Source of the DNA: Blastococcus aggregatus
Lineage (GTDB): Bacteria; Actinomycetota; Actinomycetes; Mycobacteriales; Geodermatophilaceae
Length of the DNA: 64,000 nucleotides
Direction: 5' to 3'
Assembly (NCBI RefSeq): GCF_900221005.1
Contig: NZ_OBQI01000002.1
Coordinates: forward strand, 620,001 to 684,000
The notes below the pieces were generated by a model. It saw nothing but the letters and a program-made list of their open reading frames with translations. It searched no databases and was not told the DNA's origin. Below are positions 27,887 through 40,013 of this stretch, piece by piece. Position numbers and translations under genes: made by a program. Within the stretch, counting starts at the first letter, position 1. The number at the start of each line of letters is the position of its first letter.

Positions 27887-28837
27887 TCAGGCCCCCTCTT
27901 CCGAACTGGTAGCCGTGGTGGTCTCGGCCGCCGTGTTCTCGGCAGCCGCGGTCTCGACGGCGGCGGTGGCCTCGGGGCCGGCAGCCTCGGCGACGGTCTG
28001 CTCGGGAGCGACCTCACCGGAGGTCTGCGCGACGACGGCCTCGGGAGCCTCGGCCGCGGGGCCGGTCCCCTCGGTCGCGGCAGCGCGGCCGGCCTCGGTG
28101 CCGCCGGCGGTGGTGCCCGACGAGCCCGAACGGCGCGGGCGCTGGGGGCGCTCGCGGCGCTGACCCTGACGCTCGGCCAGGGCCTCGAGGGCGGCGCGCT
28201 CGGCGCGCGATCCGCTGACGTCACCCTTGTAGATCCACACCTTGACGCCGATGCGACCGAAGGTGGTGCGGGCCTCGTAGATGCCGTAGTCGATGTTGGC
28301 CCGGAGCGTGTGCAGCGGGACGCGACCCTCGCGGTAGAACTCCGAGCGGCTCATCTCGGTGCCGCCGAGGCGACCCGAGCACTGCACGCGGATGCCCTTG
28401 ACCTGCGGGCTGCGCTGCGCCGACTGCATCGCCTTGCGCATGGCACGGCGGAAGCTCACGCGGGAGGAGAGCTGCTCCGCCACGCCCTGGGCGACCAGCT
28501 GCGCGTCGGACTCGGGGTTCTTGACCTCGAGGATGTTCAGCTGCACCTGCTTGCCGGTGAGCTTCTCGAGCTCGCCACGGATGCGGTCGGCCTCGGCGCC
28601 ACGGCGACCGATGACGATGCCCGGGCGGGCGGTGTGGATGTCGACGCGGACCCGGTCACGGGTGCGCTCGATCTCCACCTTGGAGATGCCGGCCCGCTCC
28701 ATGCCCTTGGACATGAGCTTGCGGATCGCGACGTCTTCCTTGACGTAGTCGGCGTACAGCTTGTCCGCGTACCACCGGGACTTGTAGTCGGTGGTGATCC
28801 CGAGCCGGAACCCGTGCGGGTTGACCTTCTGACCCAC
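27887..28837 (-). CDS. rpsC: 30S ribosomal protein S3 with long C-terminal tail
   Basis: S3 of 316 residues from GTG 28837 ([14 protein letters not shown]), overlapping the rplV stop (TAGTG). The KH domain has the [16 protein letters not shown] loop and the C-terminal domain ends near residue 210 ([10 protein letters not shown]). About 105 more residues follow, first Arg/Gln-rich, then Ala/Glu/Thr-rich and acidic. This is much longer than the 210-235 residues of E. coli-type S3. Confidence 0.97.
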   Translation of the reverse strand: MGQKVNPHGFRLGITTDYKSRWYADKLYADYVKEDVAIRKLMSKGMERAGISKVEIERTRDRVRVDIHTARPGIVIGRRGAEADRIRGELEKLTGKQVQLNILEVKNPESDAQLVAQGVAEQLSSRVSFRRAMRKAMQSAQRSPQVKGIRVQCSGRLGGTEMSRSEFYREGRVPLHTLRANIDYGIYEARTTFGRIGVKVWIYKGDVSGSRAERAALEALAERQGQRRERPQRPRRSGSSGTTAGGTEAGRAAATEGTGPAAEAPEAVVAQTSGEVAPEQTVAEAAGPEATAAVETAAAENTAAETTTATSSEEGA

Positions 28838-29304
28838 TAGCGGGTCCCTCCCTTCGAGTTGCTGGTGGACTGCTGGGTCGCGGGGCCGACCATGCCGGTG
28901 TCCCGGCGGGCCTTGCGCGACTTCTGCGCGAGGTCGGCGCTGGAGGCGACCTCGCTCACCTCGATGGTGATGTGGCTGGTCCGCTTGTTGATGCGGAACG
29001 CACGACCCTGCGCACGCGGACGGATCCGCTTGAGCGTGGGGCCCTCGTCGACGTAGGCGGCGCTGACGACCAGCGCGGCCGGGTCGAGCTGCAGGTTGTG
29101 CTCGGCGTTGGCCACCGCGCTGGCGACCACCTTGGCGACCGGCTCGCTGGCGCTCTGGGGGGCGTAGCGCAGCAGCGCCAGCGCCTCGTCGGTCGGCAGG
29201 TAGCGGACCAGGTCCACCACCCGACGGGCCTTCATGGGGGTCACGCGGACGAACCGGGCCGTAGCCCGGGCGACCGGTGCCTCCTGTCCCAACTGGGAAG
29301 TCAT
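28837..29304 (-). CDS. rplV: 50S ribosomal protein L22
   Basis: L22 of 155 residues. The core has [15 protein letters not shown] and the tunnel-lining hairpin segment [22 protein letters not shown], with no obvious macrolide-type insertion or deletion there. A 25-residue Lys/Ser/Thr tail follows. Confidence 0.97.
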   Translation of the reverse strand: MTSQLGQEAPVARATARFVRVTPMKARRVVDLVRYLPTDEALALLRYAPQSASEPVAKVVASAVANAEHNLQLDPAALVVSAAYVDEGPTLKRIRPRAQGRAFRINKRTSHITIEVSEVASSADLAQKSRKARRDTGMVGPATQQSTSNSKGGTR

Positions 29305-29324
29305 CTGAATCTCTCTCTACCTGG

Positions 29325-29606
29325 TCAGCCCCGCCGCGAGCGGCGGTCGTCCTTGATGTGCCCACGGAACGTGCGCGTGGGGGCGAACTCGCCGAGCTTG
29401 TGCCCGACCATCGCCTCGGTCACGAACACCGGGACGTGCTTGCGGCCGTCGTGCACCGCGAGGGTGTGACCCAGCATGTCCGGGATGATCGTCGAGCGGC
29501 GTGACCAGGTACGGATCACGTTCTTGGTGCCCTTTTCGTTCTGGGCGTCCACCTTCTTGAGCAGGTGGTCGTCGACGAACGGGCCCTTCTTCAGGCTGCG
29601 TGGCAT
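29325..29606 (-). CDS. rpsS: 30S ribosomal protein S19
   Basis: S19 of 93 residues: [54 protein letters not shown] and [15 protein letters not shown], all conserved. It lies between rplB and rplV. Confidence 0.98.
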   Translation of the reverse strand: MPRSLKKGPFVDDHLLKKVDAQNEKGTKNVIRTWSRRSTIIPDMLGHTLAVHDGRKHVPVFVTEAMVGHKLGEFAPTRTFRGHIKDDRRSRRG

Positions 29607-29627
29607 GTCTGTCGGCTCCTATCCCGC

Positions 29628-30461
29628 TCAGCGCTTCTTGTTGGCGCGCCGGCGGCGCACGATCAGGGCGTCACTGGCCTTGCGCTTGCGCGTACGGCCT
29701 TCCGGCTTGCCCTTGGGGTTCACCGGATGACGACCACCGGAGGTCTTGCCCTCACCACCACCGTGCGGGTGGTCGACCGGGTTCATGGCGACACCGCGGA
29801 CGGTCGGGCGCTTGCCCTTCCACCGCATGCGGCCGGCCTTGCCCCAGTTGATGTTCGACTGCTCGGCGTTGCCCACCTCGCCGACGGTGGCGCGGCAGCG
29901 CACGTCGACGTTGCGGATCTCGCCCGACGGCATGCGCAGCTGGGCGAAGCGGCCCTCACGCGCGACCAGCTGGACGCTCGTGCCCGCCGACCGGGCGATC
30001 TTCGCGCCGCCACCGGGCCGGAGCTCGATGGCGTGGATGACCGTACCGACGGGGATGTTGCGCAGCGGCAGGTTGTTGCCCGGCTTGATGTCGGCCGCGG
30101 GGCCGCACTCGACCGTGTCGCCCTGCTTCAGCTTCGCCGGCGCGATGATGTACCGCTTCTCGCCGTCGGCGAAGTGCAGCAGCGCGATCCGCGAGGTGCG
30201 GTTCGGGTCGTACTCGATGTGCGCCACCTTGGCGGGCACGCCGTCCTTGTCCGCCCGGCGGAAGTCGATCAGCCGGTAGGCGCGCTTGTGACCACCACCC
30301 TGGTGGCGAGCGGTGACCTTGCCGTGGACGTTGCGTCCACCGCGGCCGTGCAGCGGCCGGACCAGCGACTTCTCGGGATGGTCGCGGGTGACCTCGGCGA
30401 AGTCGGCGACACTGGAGCCGCGGCGGCCCGGCGTCGTCGGCTTGTACTTGCGGATAGCCAT
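29628..30461 (-). CDS. rplB: 50S ribosomal protein L2
   Basis: L2 of 277 residues from ATG 30461 ([21 protein letters not shown]). The [26 protein letters not shown] block and the peptidyl-transferase-proximal histidine in [22 protein letters not shown] are present. The longer frame to 30611 lies in rplW and was dropped. Confidence 0.98.
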   Translation of the reverse strand: MAIRKYKPTTPGRRGSSVADFAEVTRDHPEKSLVRPLHGRGGRNVHGKVTARHQGGGHKRAYRLIDFRRADKDGVPAKVAHIEYDPNRTSRIALLHFADGEKRYIIAPAKLKQGDTVECGPAADIKPGNNLPLRNIPVGTVIHAIELRPGGGAKIARSAGTSVQLVAREGRFAQLRMPSGEIRNVDVRCRATVGEVGNAEQSNINWGKAGRMRWKGKRPTVRGVAMNPVDHPHGGGEGKTSGGRHPVNPKGKPEGRTRKRKASDALIVRRRRANKKR

Positions 30462-30513
30462 GGGTCGTGAGTCCCTGTCTGTTCTCTCTGGTCCGGTCGG
30501 TGGTCGGGTGCCG

Positions 30514-30816
30514 TCAGGCGCCCGGTCCGCCGAAGATCTCGATGCGGTCGCCGGGGGCGACGGAGACGATGGCGCGCTTGGTGTCCTTGCGCTTGCCCAT
30601 CTGCGTGCCACGGCTGCGCTTGCGCTTGCCCTGGCGGTTGATCGTGTTCACGCCGAGAACCTTCACGTTGAAGATCTGCTCGACCGCGATCTTGATCTGG
30701 GTCTTGTTGGCCTCGGGCAGCACGATGAACGTGTACTGGTTGCTGTCGAGGAGCCCGTAGCTCTTCTCGGAGATGACCGGGTAGAGGAGCACGTCCCGGG
30801 GGTCGCGGACGCTCAT
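30514..30816 (-). CDS. rplW: 50S ribosomal protein L23
   Basis: L23 of 100 residues at the exit tunnel, docking site for trigger factor and SRP. It contains [25 protein letters not shown] and the [18 protein letters not shown] loop. Its start overlaps the rplD stop by 4 nt. Confidence 0.98.
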   Translation of the reverse strand: MSVRDPRDVLLYPVISEKSYGLLDSNQYTFIVLPEANKTQIKIAVEQIFNVKVLGVNTINRQGKRKRSRGTQMGKRKDTKRAIVSVAPGDRIEIFGGPGA

Positions 30817-31601
30817 GCCTTCTCCTCGGTGGTCTCTTCGACGGTGCCCTCGCCGGCGGCGGGGGCGATGGACGGGACGCCACCGGAGATCTCGCGGGTG
30901 GCGAGGTCGGGCAGGTCGGCGCCGGAGCGCTTCCCCTTGGCGGGCCCGGAGACGAACTCGGCCAGCGCGGTCTCGGTGAAGACGACCTCGTCGGACACCA
31001 GCACGTCGTACGTGTTGAGCTGGCCGGCCTCGATCAGGTGCACCTGCGGCAGGTTGCGCAGGCTCACCCAGTTGAGGACGTCGTCGTGGTCGAGGACCAC
31101 GAGGACCCGCTTGGCCGAGGTGATCGCGTTGAGCGTCGCCATGGCGGACTTGGTCTTCGGGGCGTCGCCGTCGACGAACGCCGAGACGACGTGGACCCGG
31201 CCCTCGCGTGCCCGGTCGGAGAGGGCACCGCGGAGCGCGGCAGCCTTCATCTTCTTGGGCGTCTTCTTCGTGTAGTCACGCGGCACCGGGCCGTGGGCGA
31301 CGCCACCGCCGGAGAACTGCGGCGAGCGCAGCGAACCCTGGCGGGCGCGACCGGTGCCCTTCTGGCGGTACGGCTTGGCGCCGGTACCGCTGACCTGGGC
31401 CCGCGTCTTGGTCGAGTGCGTGCCCTGGCGGGCCGCGGCGAGCTGCGCCACGACGACCTGGTGCATCAGGGAGACGTTCGCGTCGGCGTCGAAGAGAGCG
31501 CCGGGCAGCGTCACGCTGCCCGAGGTCTCCCCCGCCGGCGTGCGGACGTCGACCTGACGGTCGGTGCGCTCGGGTGCCCCGCCGTTGATGGTCGTGGTCA
31601 C
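30813..31601 (-). CDS. rplD: 50S ribosomal protein L4
   Basis: L4 of 262 residues. The extended loop reaching the tunnel has [33 protein letters not shown] intact. An N-terminal addition ([18 protein letters not shown]) and an acidic C-terminal tail ([12 protein letters not shown]) lengthen it beyond the typical 205. In E. coli L4 represses the S10 operon; the leader for that was not identified here. Confidence 0.97.
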   Translation of the reverse strand: MTTTINGGAPERTDRQVDVRTPAGETSGSVTLPGALFDADANVSLMHQVVVAQLAAARQGTHSTKTRAQVSGTGAKPYRQKGTGRARQGSLRSPQFSGGGVAHGPVPRDYTKKTPKKMKAAALRGALSDRAREGRVHVVSAFVDGDAPKTKSAMATLNAITSAKRVLVVLDHDDVLNWVSLRNLPQVHLIEAGQLNTYDVLVSDEVVFTETALAEFVSGPAKGKRSGADLPDLATREISGGVPSIAPAAGEGTVEETTEEKA

Positions 31602-32263
31602 TTCTTGTCACTCCCCACGGGGCCGCCCTTGACGGCCGAACGAACGAGCAGGAGCCCGCCCTTCGGGCCGGGGATGGCGCCCTTGATCAGCAGCAGGCCG
31701 CGCTCGGTGTCGACCTTGTGGACGACCAGCGACAGCGTCGTGGTCTTCACGTGGCCCATGCGGCCGGCCATCTTGAGGCCCTTGAACACGCGACCGGGGG
31801 TCGACGCGCCACCGATGGAACCGGGGTGGCGGTGCTTGCGCTTGACGCCGTGTCCCGCGCCGAGGCCCTTAAAGCCGTGACGCTTCATGACACCGGCGGT
31901 TCCCTTGCCCTTGCTCGTACCGATGACGTCGACCTTGGCCACGCCGTCGAAGACGTCGGCGTTCAGCTCCTGGCCGACCGTGTAGTCGCCGGCGTCCTCG
32001 GTGCGCAGTTCCACCAGGTGCCGCCTCGGCGTCACGCCCGCCTTGGTGAAGTGCCCGCCCTCGGGGCGGTTCACCTTCCGCGGGTCGATCTCACCGAACC
32101 CGAGCTGGACGGCTGAGTAGCCGTCGACCTCGGGGGTGCGCACCTGGGTCACCACACACGGGCCCGCCTTGACGACGGTCACCGGCACGAGGCGGTTGTT
32201 CTCGTCGAATACCTGGGTCATCCCCAGCTTCTCGCCGAGGAGACCGCGAAATGTGCTCGCCAT
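31598..32263 (-). CDS. rplC: 50S ribosomal protein L3
   Basis: L3 of 221 residues: [15 protein letters not shown] at the N-terminus and the peptidyl-transferase-facing loop [34 protein letters not shown]. It overlaps rplD by 4 nt and follows rpsJ by 15 nt. Confidence 0.98.
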   Translation of the reverse strand: MASTFRGLLGEKLGMTQVFDENNRLVPVTVVKAGPCVVTQVRTPEVDGYSAVQLGFGEIDPRKVNRPEGGHFTKAGVTPRRHLVELRTEDAGDYTVGQELNADVFDGVAKVDVIGTSKGKGTAGVMKRHGFKGLGAGHGVKRKHRHPGSIGGASTPGRVFKGLKMAGRMGHVKTTTLSLVVHKVDTERGLLLIKGAIPGPKGGLLLVRSAVKGGPVGSDKK

Positions 32264-32278
32264 GTCTGCTGACTGCCC

Positions 32279-32584
32279 TTACTGAATGTTGACGTCGACC
32301 GAGGCCGGGAGGTCGATGCGCATCAGCGCGTCGACCGTCTTCGGCGTCGGGTCGAGGATGTCGATGAGCCGCTTGTGCGTGCGCATCTCGAAGTGCTCGA
32401 ACGAGTCCTTGTACTTGTGCGGCGAACGGATCACCGCGTACACGTTCTTCTCCGTCGGCAGCGGCACCGGGCCGACCACTCGCGCTCCGGTCTTGGTGAC
32501 CGTCTCGACGATGCGTCGCGCCGAAGCGTCGATCGCCTCGTGGTCGTAGGCCTTCAACCGGATGCGGATCTTCTGTCCCGCCAT
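32279..32584 (-). CDS. rpsJ: 30S ribosomal protein S10 / NusE
   Basis: S10 of 101 residues, first gene of the S10 set, also the NusE partner of NusB and NusG in transcription coupling. [34 protein letters not shown] and the [38 protein letters not shown] loop are fully conserved. About 130 nt separate it from tuf. Confidence 0.98.
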   Translation of the reverse strand: MAGQKIRIRLKAYDHEAIDASARRIVETVTKTGARVVGPVPLPTEKNVYAVIRSPHKYKDSFEHFEMRTHKRLIDILDPTPKTVDALMRIDLPASVDVNIQ

Positions 32585-32675
32585 CGCTGTCTTCTGCTCC
32601 TGCCGATCGGTTGTGAAAGTTCGAGTGGGTCTGCTGACCCGGGGTGGGTCCGGCGAGTTCAACTCCGGACCCGGA

Positions 32676-32708
32676 GTGGGTGGCGGCCGGCCAGCGGCCG
32701 CCACCCAC
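32676..32708 (-). terminator. strong hairpin after tuf
   Basis: A perfect 14-bp inverted repeat (32676-32689 / 32695-32708) with a 5-nt loop begins 9 nt after the tuf stop. It marks the end of the str operon before the rpsJ leader. No T-run follows, as is common for actinobacterial hairpins. Confidence 0.65.
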
Positions 32709-32716
32709 CGGGGGTG

Positions 32717-33910
32717 TTACTTGAGGATCTTGACGACGCGACCGGCGCCCACGGTCCGACCACCCTCACGGATGGCGAACTTCAGGCCCTCCTCCATGGC
32801 GATGGGCTGGATGAGCTCCACCGTCATCTCGGTGTTGTCACCGGGCATGACCATCTCGGTGCCGGCGGGCAGGGTCACCACGCCGGTCACGTCCGTCGTC
32901 CGGAAGTAGAACTGGGGACGGTAGTTGTTGAAGAACGGCGTGTGACGGCCACCCTCGTCCTTCGAGAGGATGTAGACCGAACCCTCGAAGTTGGTGTGCG
33001 GGGTGATCGAGCCGGGCTTGACGACGACCTGGCCGCGCTCGACGTCCTCGCGCTTGATGCCGCGCAGCAGCAGGCCCACGTTGTCGCCGGCCTGACCCTG
33101 GTCGAGCAGCTTGCGGAACATCTCGACGCCGGTGACCGTGGTCTTGGTCGAGTTCTCGCGGATGCCGACGATCTCGATCTCCTCGGAGACCTTCACGATG
33201 CCACGCTCGACGCGGCCGGTGACGACCGTGCCACGACCGGTGATCGTGAAGACGTCCTCGACGGGCATGAGGAACGGCTTGTCGATGTCGCGCTCCGGCT
33301 CCGGGATCGCGGTGTCGACGGCGTTCATCAGCTCCATGAGCTTGTCGCCCCACTCCTTGTCGCCCTCGAGCGCCTTGAGCGCCGAGACGCGGATCACGGG
33401 GAGGTCGTCGCCCGGGAACTCGTACTCGCTGAGCAGCTCGCGGACCTCGAGCTCGACGAGCTCCAGGATCTCCTCGTCGTCCACCATGTCGGCCTTGTTG
33501 AGGGCCACCACGATGTAGGGGACGCCGACCTGGCGGGCCAGGAGGACGTGCTCCTTGGTCTGCGGCATCGGGCCGTCGGTCGCCGCGACCACGAGGATCG
33601 CGCCGTCCATCTGCGCGGCACCGGTGATCATGTTCTTGATGTAGTCGGCGTGCCCGGGGCAGTCGACGTGCGCGTAGTGACGGTTCTCCGTCTGGTACTC
33701 GACGTGCGCGATCGAGATCGTGATGCCGCGGGCCTTCTCCTCGGGCGCCTTGTCGATCTGGTCGAACGCAGACGCCTCGTTGAGGTCCGGGTACTTGTCG
33801 TGCAGGACCTTGGTGATCGCCGCGGTCAGCGTCGTCTTGCCATGGTCGATGTGCCCGATGGTGCCGATGTTGACGTGCGGCTTGGTCCGCTCGAACTTGG
33901 CCTTGGCCAC
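32717..33910 (-). CDS. tuf: elongation factor Tu
   Basis: GTPase that delivers aminoacyl-tRNA to the ribosome; 397 residues. G1 GHIDHGKTT, the switch I region, G3 DCPGHADY, G4 NKAD and SALKALEG are present. Domains II and III follow ([23 protein letters not shown]). It lies 96 nt after fusA as the last str-operon gene. Confidence 0.99.
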   Translation of the reverse strand: MAKAKFERTKPHVNIGTIGHIDHGKTTLTAAITKVLHDKYPDLNEASAFDQIDKAPEEKARGITISIAHVEYQTENRHYAHVDCPGHADYIKNMITGAAQMDGAILVVAATDGPMPQTKEHVLLARQVGVPYIVVALNKADMVDDEEILELVELEVRELLSEYEFPGDDLPVIRVSALKALEGDKEWGDKLMELMNAVDTAIPEPERDIDKPFLMPVEDVFTITGRGTVVTGRVERGIVKVSEEIEIVGIRENSTKTTVTGVEMFRKLLDQGQAGDNVGLLLRGIKREDVERGQVVVKPGSITPHTNFEGSVYILSKDEGGRHTPFFNNYRPQFYFRTTDVTGVVTLPAGTEMVMPGDNTEMTVELIQPIAMEEGLKFAIREGGRTVGAGRVVKILK

Positions 33911-34006
33911 TGGGTTCCTCTCCTCGTGGTTACGCAGGTGGTGCGTGCTCTGGGGTTTCGGGCGGGGCCCGCCGGCCGCGGGCTGGGCCCGCGTCCGGTC
34001 TTGCCG

Positions 34007-36106
<2,100 letters not shown>

Positions 36107-36206
36107 TGCTTCTCCTCTTGGTTCAGGTCCGTGTGCGGGTGCCGGGACTACGACCTCGTGAGTGCGTCCCGGGATTCCCGCCGACGGCGGGCGCTGGTCG
36201 CGTGCG

Positions 36207-36677
36207 TTACCAGCGGTAGTGCGCGAAGGCCTTGTTCGCTTCGGCCATCTTGTGCGTGTCCTCGCGGCGCTTCACGGCGGCACCGAGGCCGTTGCTGGCG
36301 TCGAGGAGCTCGTTCATCAGGCGCTCGGTCATCGTCTTCTCGCGACGGGCCCGGCTGTACTGGATGAGCCAGCGCAGACCGAGGGTGGTGCTGCGCGAGG
36401 CGCGGACCTCGACCGGGACCTGGTAGGTCGCGCCACCGACGCGGCGGCTGCGGACCTCGAGGCTCGGCTTGACGTTGTCCAGCGCGCGCTTGAGCGTCAC
36501 GACCGGGTCGGTGTCGTTCTTGGCGCGGGCACCCTCGAGGGCGCCGTAGACGATCGCCTCTGCGATCGAGCGCTTGCCGTCGACGAGCACCTTGTTGACC
36601 AGCTGGGTGACCAGCTGCGACTGGTAGACCGGGTCGATGACCAGCGGCCGCTTCGGCGCGGGGCCCTTGCGAGGCAT
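36207..36677 (-). CDS. rpsG: 30S ribosomal protein S7
   Basis: S7 of 156 residues, primary binder of the 16S 3' major domain and usual str-operon autoregulator. [31 protein letters not shown] and [25 protein letters not shown] are conserved. The start overlaps the rpsL stop (TAATG). Confidence 0.98.
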   Translation of the reverse strand: MPRKGPAPKRPLVIDPVYQSQLVTQLVNKVLVDGKRSIAEAIVYGALEGARAKNDTDPVVTLKRALDNVKPSLEVRSRRVGGATYQVPVEVRASRSTTLGLRWLIQYSRARREKTMTERLMNELLDASNGLGAAVKRREDTHKMAEANKAFAHYRW

Positions 36678-37051
36678 TAGCTCTTCTCCTTCTTGGCGCC
36701 GTAGCGGCTGCGGGCCTGCTTGCGGCCGCGGACGGCCTGCGTGTCCAGCGAGCCGCGGATGATCTTGTAGCGCACGCCCGGCAGGTCCTTCACCCGGCCG
36801 CCACGCACGAGCACCATCGAGTGCTCCTGCAGGTTGTGGCCGACACCGGGGATGTAGGCGGTGACTTCGACCCCGCTGGTGAGGCGCACACGGGCGACCT
36901 TGCGCAGCGCCGAGTTCGGCTTCTTCGGCGTCGTCGTGTAGACGCGCGTGCAGACTCCGCGGCGCTGGGGCGAACCCTTCAGCGCCGGAGTCTTGGTCTT
37001 CTCGACCTTGTCCTCGCGGCCCTTGCGGACCAGCTGGTTGATCGTGGGCAT
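36677..37051 (-). CDS. rpsL: 30S ribosomal protein S12
   Basis: S12 of 124 residues from ATG 37051 ([15 protein letters not shown]), the decoding-centre protein. K43 ([12 protein letters not shown]) and K88 ([12 protein letters not shown]), whose changes give streptomycin resistance elsewhere, are wild type. The upstream frame extends far into the leader without similarity and was rejected. Its promoter lies about 310 nt upstream, leaving a leader of about 300 nt. Confidence 0.98.
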   Translation of the reverse strand: MPTINQLVRKGREDKVEKTKTPALKGSPQRRGVCTRVYTTTPKKPNSALRKVARVRLTSGVEVTAYIPGVGHNLQEHSMVLVRGGRVKDLPGVRYKIIRGSLDTQAVRGRKQARSRYGAKKEKS

Positions 37052-37360
37052 GGGTGGCCTGGATCTCCTACCTGCGCTGGGGTCGTGCTCTGGGTGTGGT
37101 GCTTGCTGGTCGTGCACGGGTGCCGGGCCGCCCTGCGGAAGCCCACCCGATCCCGGCCACCAGCCACTGTCCGGCCCCCGCGGTCGGGCGTGTCGCCCGA
37201 TCCGGGACCGGTCCGTGGTCGGACCGAACTCGGTAGCCCCTCGCGACTCGGCGCCGCCACCTTCCGGCCGGGGGCCGGAGGGCGGTCCAGGCGACCGAAT
37301 TCGTCGCCCAGGCGCACCGCGAACGGGAGCTGGCCCAGGGCACCCTGGGCACGGCTGACC
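37052..37360 (-). other. long rpsL leader (5' UTR), no gene
   Basis: Between the str promoter and the rpsL ATG there are about 300 transcribed nucleotides with no credible coding frame. Several short inverted repeats are visible: gcccagg-gcac-cctgggc near 37333-37350 just after the start point, and ggtccg-tggt-cggacc near 37210-37225. The leader may fold into a regulatory structure such as an S7 or S12 feedback site, but I recognise no known riboswitch. Confidence 0.5.
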
Positions 37361-37389
37361 ACGATACCCGCGCCTGGAGGACCGGTCAA
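37361..37389 (-). promoter_or_regulatory. strong housekeeping promoter of the str operon
   Basis: On the minus strand TTGACC (37389-37384), a 17-nt spacer and TATCGT (37366-37361) form a near-consensus promoter. It reads toward rpsL-rpsG-fusA-tuf. The DNA between it and the divergent protease gene (37390-37651) has no gene; a weak plus-strand -10 (TAGCGT, 37612-37617) lies there. Confidence 0.8.
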
Positions 37390-37651
37390 AGCCGGGTCCC
37401 TCACACGCACGGCCGGAGGCCGGCCGCCACCCACCGGAGGCGGGTGACATCCGGGCAACGGCGGGCCGCCCGGTCTTCTTCCTCCCGGGCGCACCGTCGT
37501 CCGGATGCACCGCTGGAGCGGCTCGGACGGTACCTGCTGCACCGCGGCCGCGGGAGCGGACTCGCTGCGCCGGGCAGCGGTTCGGCGCCGGGATCTGTCG
37601 TACCCGGCACCTAGCGTCCCGCCCGTCCCGCTCCCCGCGCCAGGAGACCCC

Positions 37652-38626
37652 GTGCACCCCGACTCCGCCCGCGAGCTCAAGGCCCGCATCCTCGACCGGC
37701 TGCCCTCGGCCCCCGTGGTCGCCTCCGACGCCGGAACCGACGCGCCGTGGCCCTGGGTCGCTGTCGGGCTCACCCCGGCCGGCCCCTCGGGCGCCCGGGT
37801 CGCTGTGCGGCTCCAGCGCGACGGTGACCGGGCGCTGCTCCCCGACCTGGGGCGGGCGGCCGCGGCCGAGGTGGAGATCCGCGTGATCGGCCCGGTGCGG
37901 GCACTGAGCTGGCCCACACCCGAGGAGTTGCAGCGGCGGGTGCGTCCGCTCCGTCCCGGCCTCTCCGTGGCCCACACCGACGTCACGGCCGGGACGCTGG
38001 GCGGGTTCGTCCGCATCGCGGGCGGCCGGGCCATCCTGTCCAACAACCACGTCCTCGCGGCGAGCGACGCCGCGAGGCCCGGCGACGCCGTCCTGCAGCC
38101 CGGGCCGGCGGACGGCGGCGTCCCGGGCGACCGGGTGGCTTCGCTGACCGCCTTCCAGCGCTTCGTCGAGGGTCGCCCCAACCTCGTGGACGCCGCTGTG
38201 GCCCTGCTGGACCCGGGCGTCGACACCTGCCCCCGGGATCTGCCCGGCGGGCCCCTAGGGGGCCCCGTGGTGGCGACCACGGACGTCGACCCGGACGAGG
38301 CCGTGGAGAAGGTCGGCAGGACGACGGGGCACACCCGCGGCGTGGTGACCGCGGTCGAGGTGGACGCGGTGGCCGTGCAGTACGACGCTCCGTCGTCCCC
38401 CCAGGGAGTGCACCGCTTCGACGACCAGATCGAGATCCAGGGGGCCGGCGGGTTCAGCGCGGGCGGCGACAGCGGGTCGGTGATCTGGCGCAGCCGGGAC
38501 CGCGCCCCTCTGGCGCTGCTGTTCGCGGGAAGCACGACCGGCGGCGTGGACGGCTCCGGGGTCACCTTCGCCAACCCGCTGGCCACGGTCCTCCGGCTGC
38601 TCGGCGGGGAGTGGCTCTCCGGCTGA
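37652..38626 (+). CDS. Nal1-like trypsin-fold serine peptidase
   Basis: A 324-residue protein. Residues 1-85 form an N-terminal alpha/beta domain ([10 protein letters not shown] ... [12 protein letters not shown]). The peptidase domain follows from about 100, opening with AGTLGGFVR and [28 protein letters not shown], a signature of the bacterial/plant Nal1-like trypsin family. The triad is H133, D180 ([10 protein letters not shown]) and S274 (GGDSGS). The start GTG 37652 has AGGAG 6 nt upstream; a longer frame to 37505 crosses the probable promoter. No signal peptide or membrane segment is seen, so it probably acts in the cytoplasm. The next gene resembles its N-terminal domain. The substrate is unknown. 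Confidence 0.85.
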   Translation: MHPDSARELKARILDRLPSAPVVASDAGTDAPWPWVAVGLTPAGPSGARVAVRLQRDGDRALLPDLGRAAAAEVEIRVIGPVRALSWPTPEELQRRVRPLRPGLSVAHTDVTAGTLGGFVRIAGGRAILSNNHVLAASDAARPGDAVLQPGPADGGVPGDRVASLTAFQRFVEGRPNLVDAAVALLDPGVDTCPRDLPGGPLGGPVVATTDVDPDEAVEKVGRTTGHTRGVVTAVEVDAVAVQYDAPSSPQGVHRFDDQIEIQGAGGFSAGGDSGSVIWRSRDRAPLALLFAGSTTGGVDGSGVTFANPLATVLRLLGGEWLSG

Positions 38627-38681
38627 CCTCCCGCGGCGCCGGCCGGTGTCCTCCGGACGCCGGGAGGGGCACGATGGGGTC

Positions 38682-38897
38682 ATGACCGACCGGGCGGCGG
38701 CACGCGCCGCGAAGAGCGTGCTCGTCGAGCGCCTCTCCGGCGATCCCGGTGTCGTCGGCATCGGCCTCGCCCGGCGCGACGACGGCTACGTGCTGACCGT
38801 CGAGCTCACCGATCCCGCCGTCGGGACCCGCGTGCCCGGCGTCGTCGACGGCGTCCGGGTGGTCACCGCGGTCATCGGCGCCGTCCGCCCGTTGTAG
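38682..38897 (+). CDS. small protein resembling the peptidase N-terminal domain
   Basis: A 71-residue protein from ATG 38682, 55 nt after the peptidase gene on the same strand. By eye it aligns with residues 8-85 of that peptidase: AKSVLVERL with [21 protein letters not shown] with [13 protein letters not shown], and the ends VIGAVRPL and VIGPVRAL. It has no signal peptide, cysteine or membrane segment. A free copy of a protease pro- or regulatory domain suggests an inhibitor, chaperone or adaptor, but that is inference. A GGGAGGGG lies rather far upstream, so the start is only moderately certain. Confidence 0.7.
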   Translation: MTDRAAARAAKSVLVERLSGDPGVVGIGLARRDDGYVLTVELTDPAVGTRVPGVVDGVRVVTAVIGAVRPL

Positions 38898-38959
38898 CGG
38901 GCCGATAGCGTGCCCTCAGGGGCCGCACCGCAGCGGGCCCGTACACCTGAGGAGGGCAC

Positions 38960-40006
38960 GTGCGCATCGGCACCCAAGCCAGTTACAGCGGTGGGTTCAC
39001 CCAGACCGCGTCCGAGATCCGCGACCTCGAGTCCGCAGGGCTCGACGTCGCGGCGGTGGCCGAGGTCTACACGTTCGACGCGGTCAGCCAGCTGGGCTAC
39101 CTGGCGGCGGTGACCGAGCGGGTCGAGCTGCTCAGCGCCATCTTCCCCCTCTACAGCCGCACGCCGGCGCTGACCGCCATGACCGCCGCCGGCCTGGACT
39201 ACGTCTCCAACGGCCGCTTCACCCTCGGCCTCGGCGCCTCGGGCCCGCAGGTGATCGAGGGCTGGCACGGCGTCCCCTACGACGCGCCGCTGCAGCGCAC
39301 CCGGGAGATCGTCGAGATCTGCCGCCAGGTCTGGCGCCGCGAGCGCGTCGAGCACCACGGCAAGAAGTACGACATTCCGCTGCCGGCCGACCAGGGCACG
39401 GGTCTGGGCAAGCCGCTGAAGCTCATCAACACCCCCGTGCGCGAGCGCATCCCGGTGATGCTCGCCGCGCTCGGCCCGAAGAACGTGGAGCTGTGCGCCG
39501 AGATCGCCGAGGCGTGGGAGCCGATCTTCTTCATGCCCGAGCGGGCGCAGTCGGTGTGGGGCGACGCCCTCGCCGCGGGCAAGGCGAAGCGCGACCCGCT
39601 GCTGGGTGACCTGCAGGTCATCACCGGTGTGCCGGTGGCCATCGGCGAGGGCCTGGACGAGGCGCAGCTGATGGACCGGGTCCGTCCCGGCCTGGCCCTC
39701 TACATCGGCGGGATGGGCGCCCGCGGCAAGAACTTCTACAACGACCTGGCCGTCCGCTACGGCTTCGAGGCCGAGGCCAAGGAGATCCAGGACCTCTACC
39801 TCGACGGCAGGAAGGACGAGGCCGCGGCCAAGGTGCCCGACGAGCTGGTGCGCGCCACCTCGCTGATCGGCCCCGAGTCGCACGTCGCCGAGCGGGTTGC
39901 CGCCTTCGCCGAGGCCGGCGTCACGACGCTGATGCTCCAGCCCCTCGACGGCAGCCGCGAGGGCCGGCTGAAGACCGTCGAGACCATGAAGAAGCTGGCC
40001 GGCTGA
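38960..40006 (+). CDS. LLM-class (F420-type) oxidoreductase
   Basis: A 348-residue luciferase-like TIM-barrel enzyme, probably using deazaflavin F420. It starts MRIGTQASYSGGFTQTASEIRDLESAGLD and has the barrel segments YLAAVTERVELLSAIFPLYSRTPALTAMTA, GRFTLGLGASGPQVIEGWHG and IPVMLAALGPKNVELCAEIAE typical of this class. GTG 38960 follows GAGGAGG. The substrate is not deducible. A weak -10 (TAGCGT, 38906-38911) suggests its own promoter. It is convergent with rpoC and shares the terminator at 40048-40087. Confidence 0.9.
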   Translation: MRIGTQASYSGGFTQTASEIRDLESAGLDVAAVAEVYTFDAVSQLGYLAAVTERVELLSAIFPLYSRTPALTAMTAAGLDYVSNGRFTLGLGASGPQVIEGWHGVPYDAPLQRTREIVEICRQVWRRERVEHHGKKYDIPLPADQGTGLGKPLKLINTPVRERIPVMLAALGPKNVELCAEIAEAWEPIFFMPERAQSVWGDALAAGKAKRDPLLGDLQVITGVPVAIGEGLDEAQLMDRVRPGLALYIGGMGARGKNFYNDLAVRYGFEAEAKEIQDLYLDGRKDEAAAKVPDELVRATSLIGPESHVAERVAAFAEAGVTTLMLQPLDGSREGRLKTVETMKKLAG

Positions 40007-40013
40007 TCCCACG

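Noticed and set aside
36780..36930. Streptomycin-resistance change in rpsL
   Set aside because: K43 and K88 are both lysine.
37505..37651. Upstream extension of the peptidase as a secretion signal
   Set aside because: The 49 extra residues have no hydrophobic signal core and overlap the likely promoter; AGGAG precedes GTG 37652.
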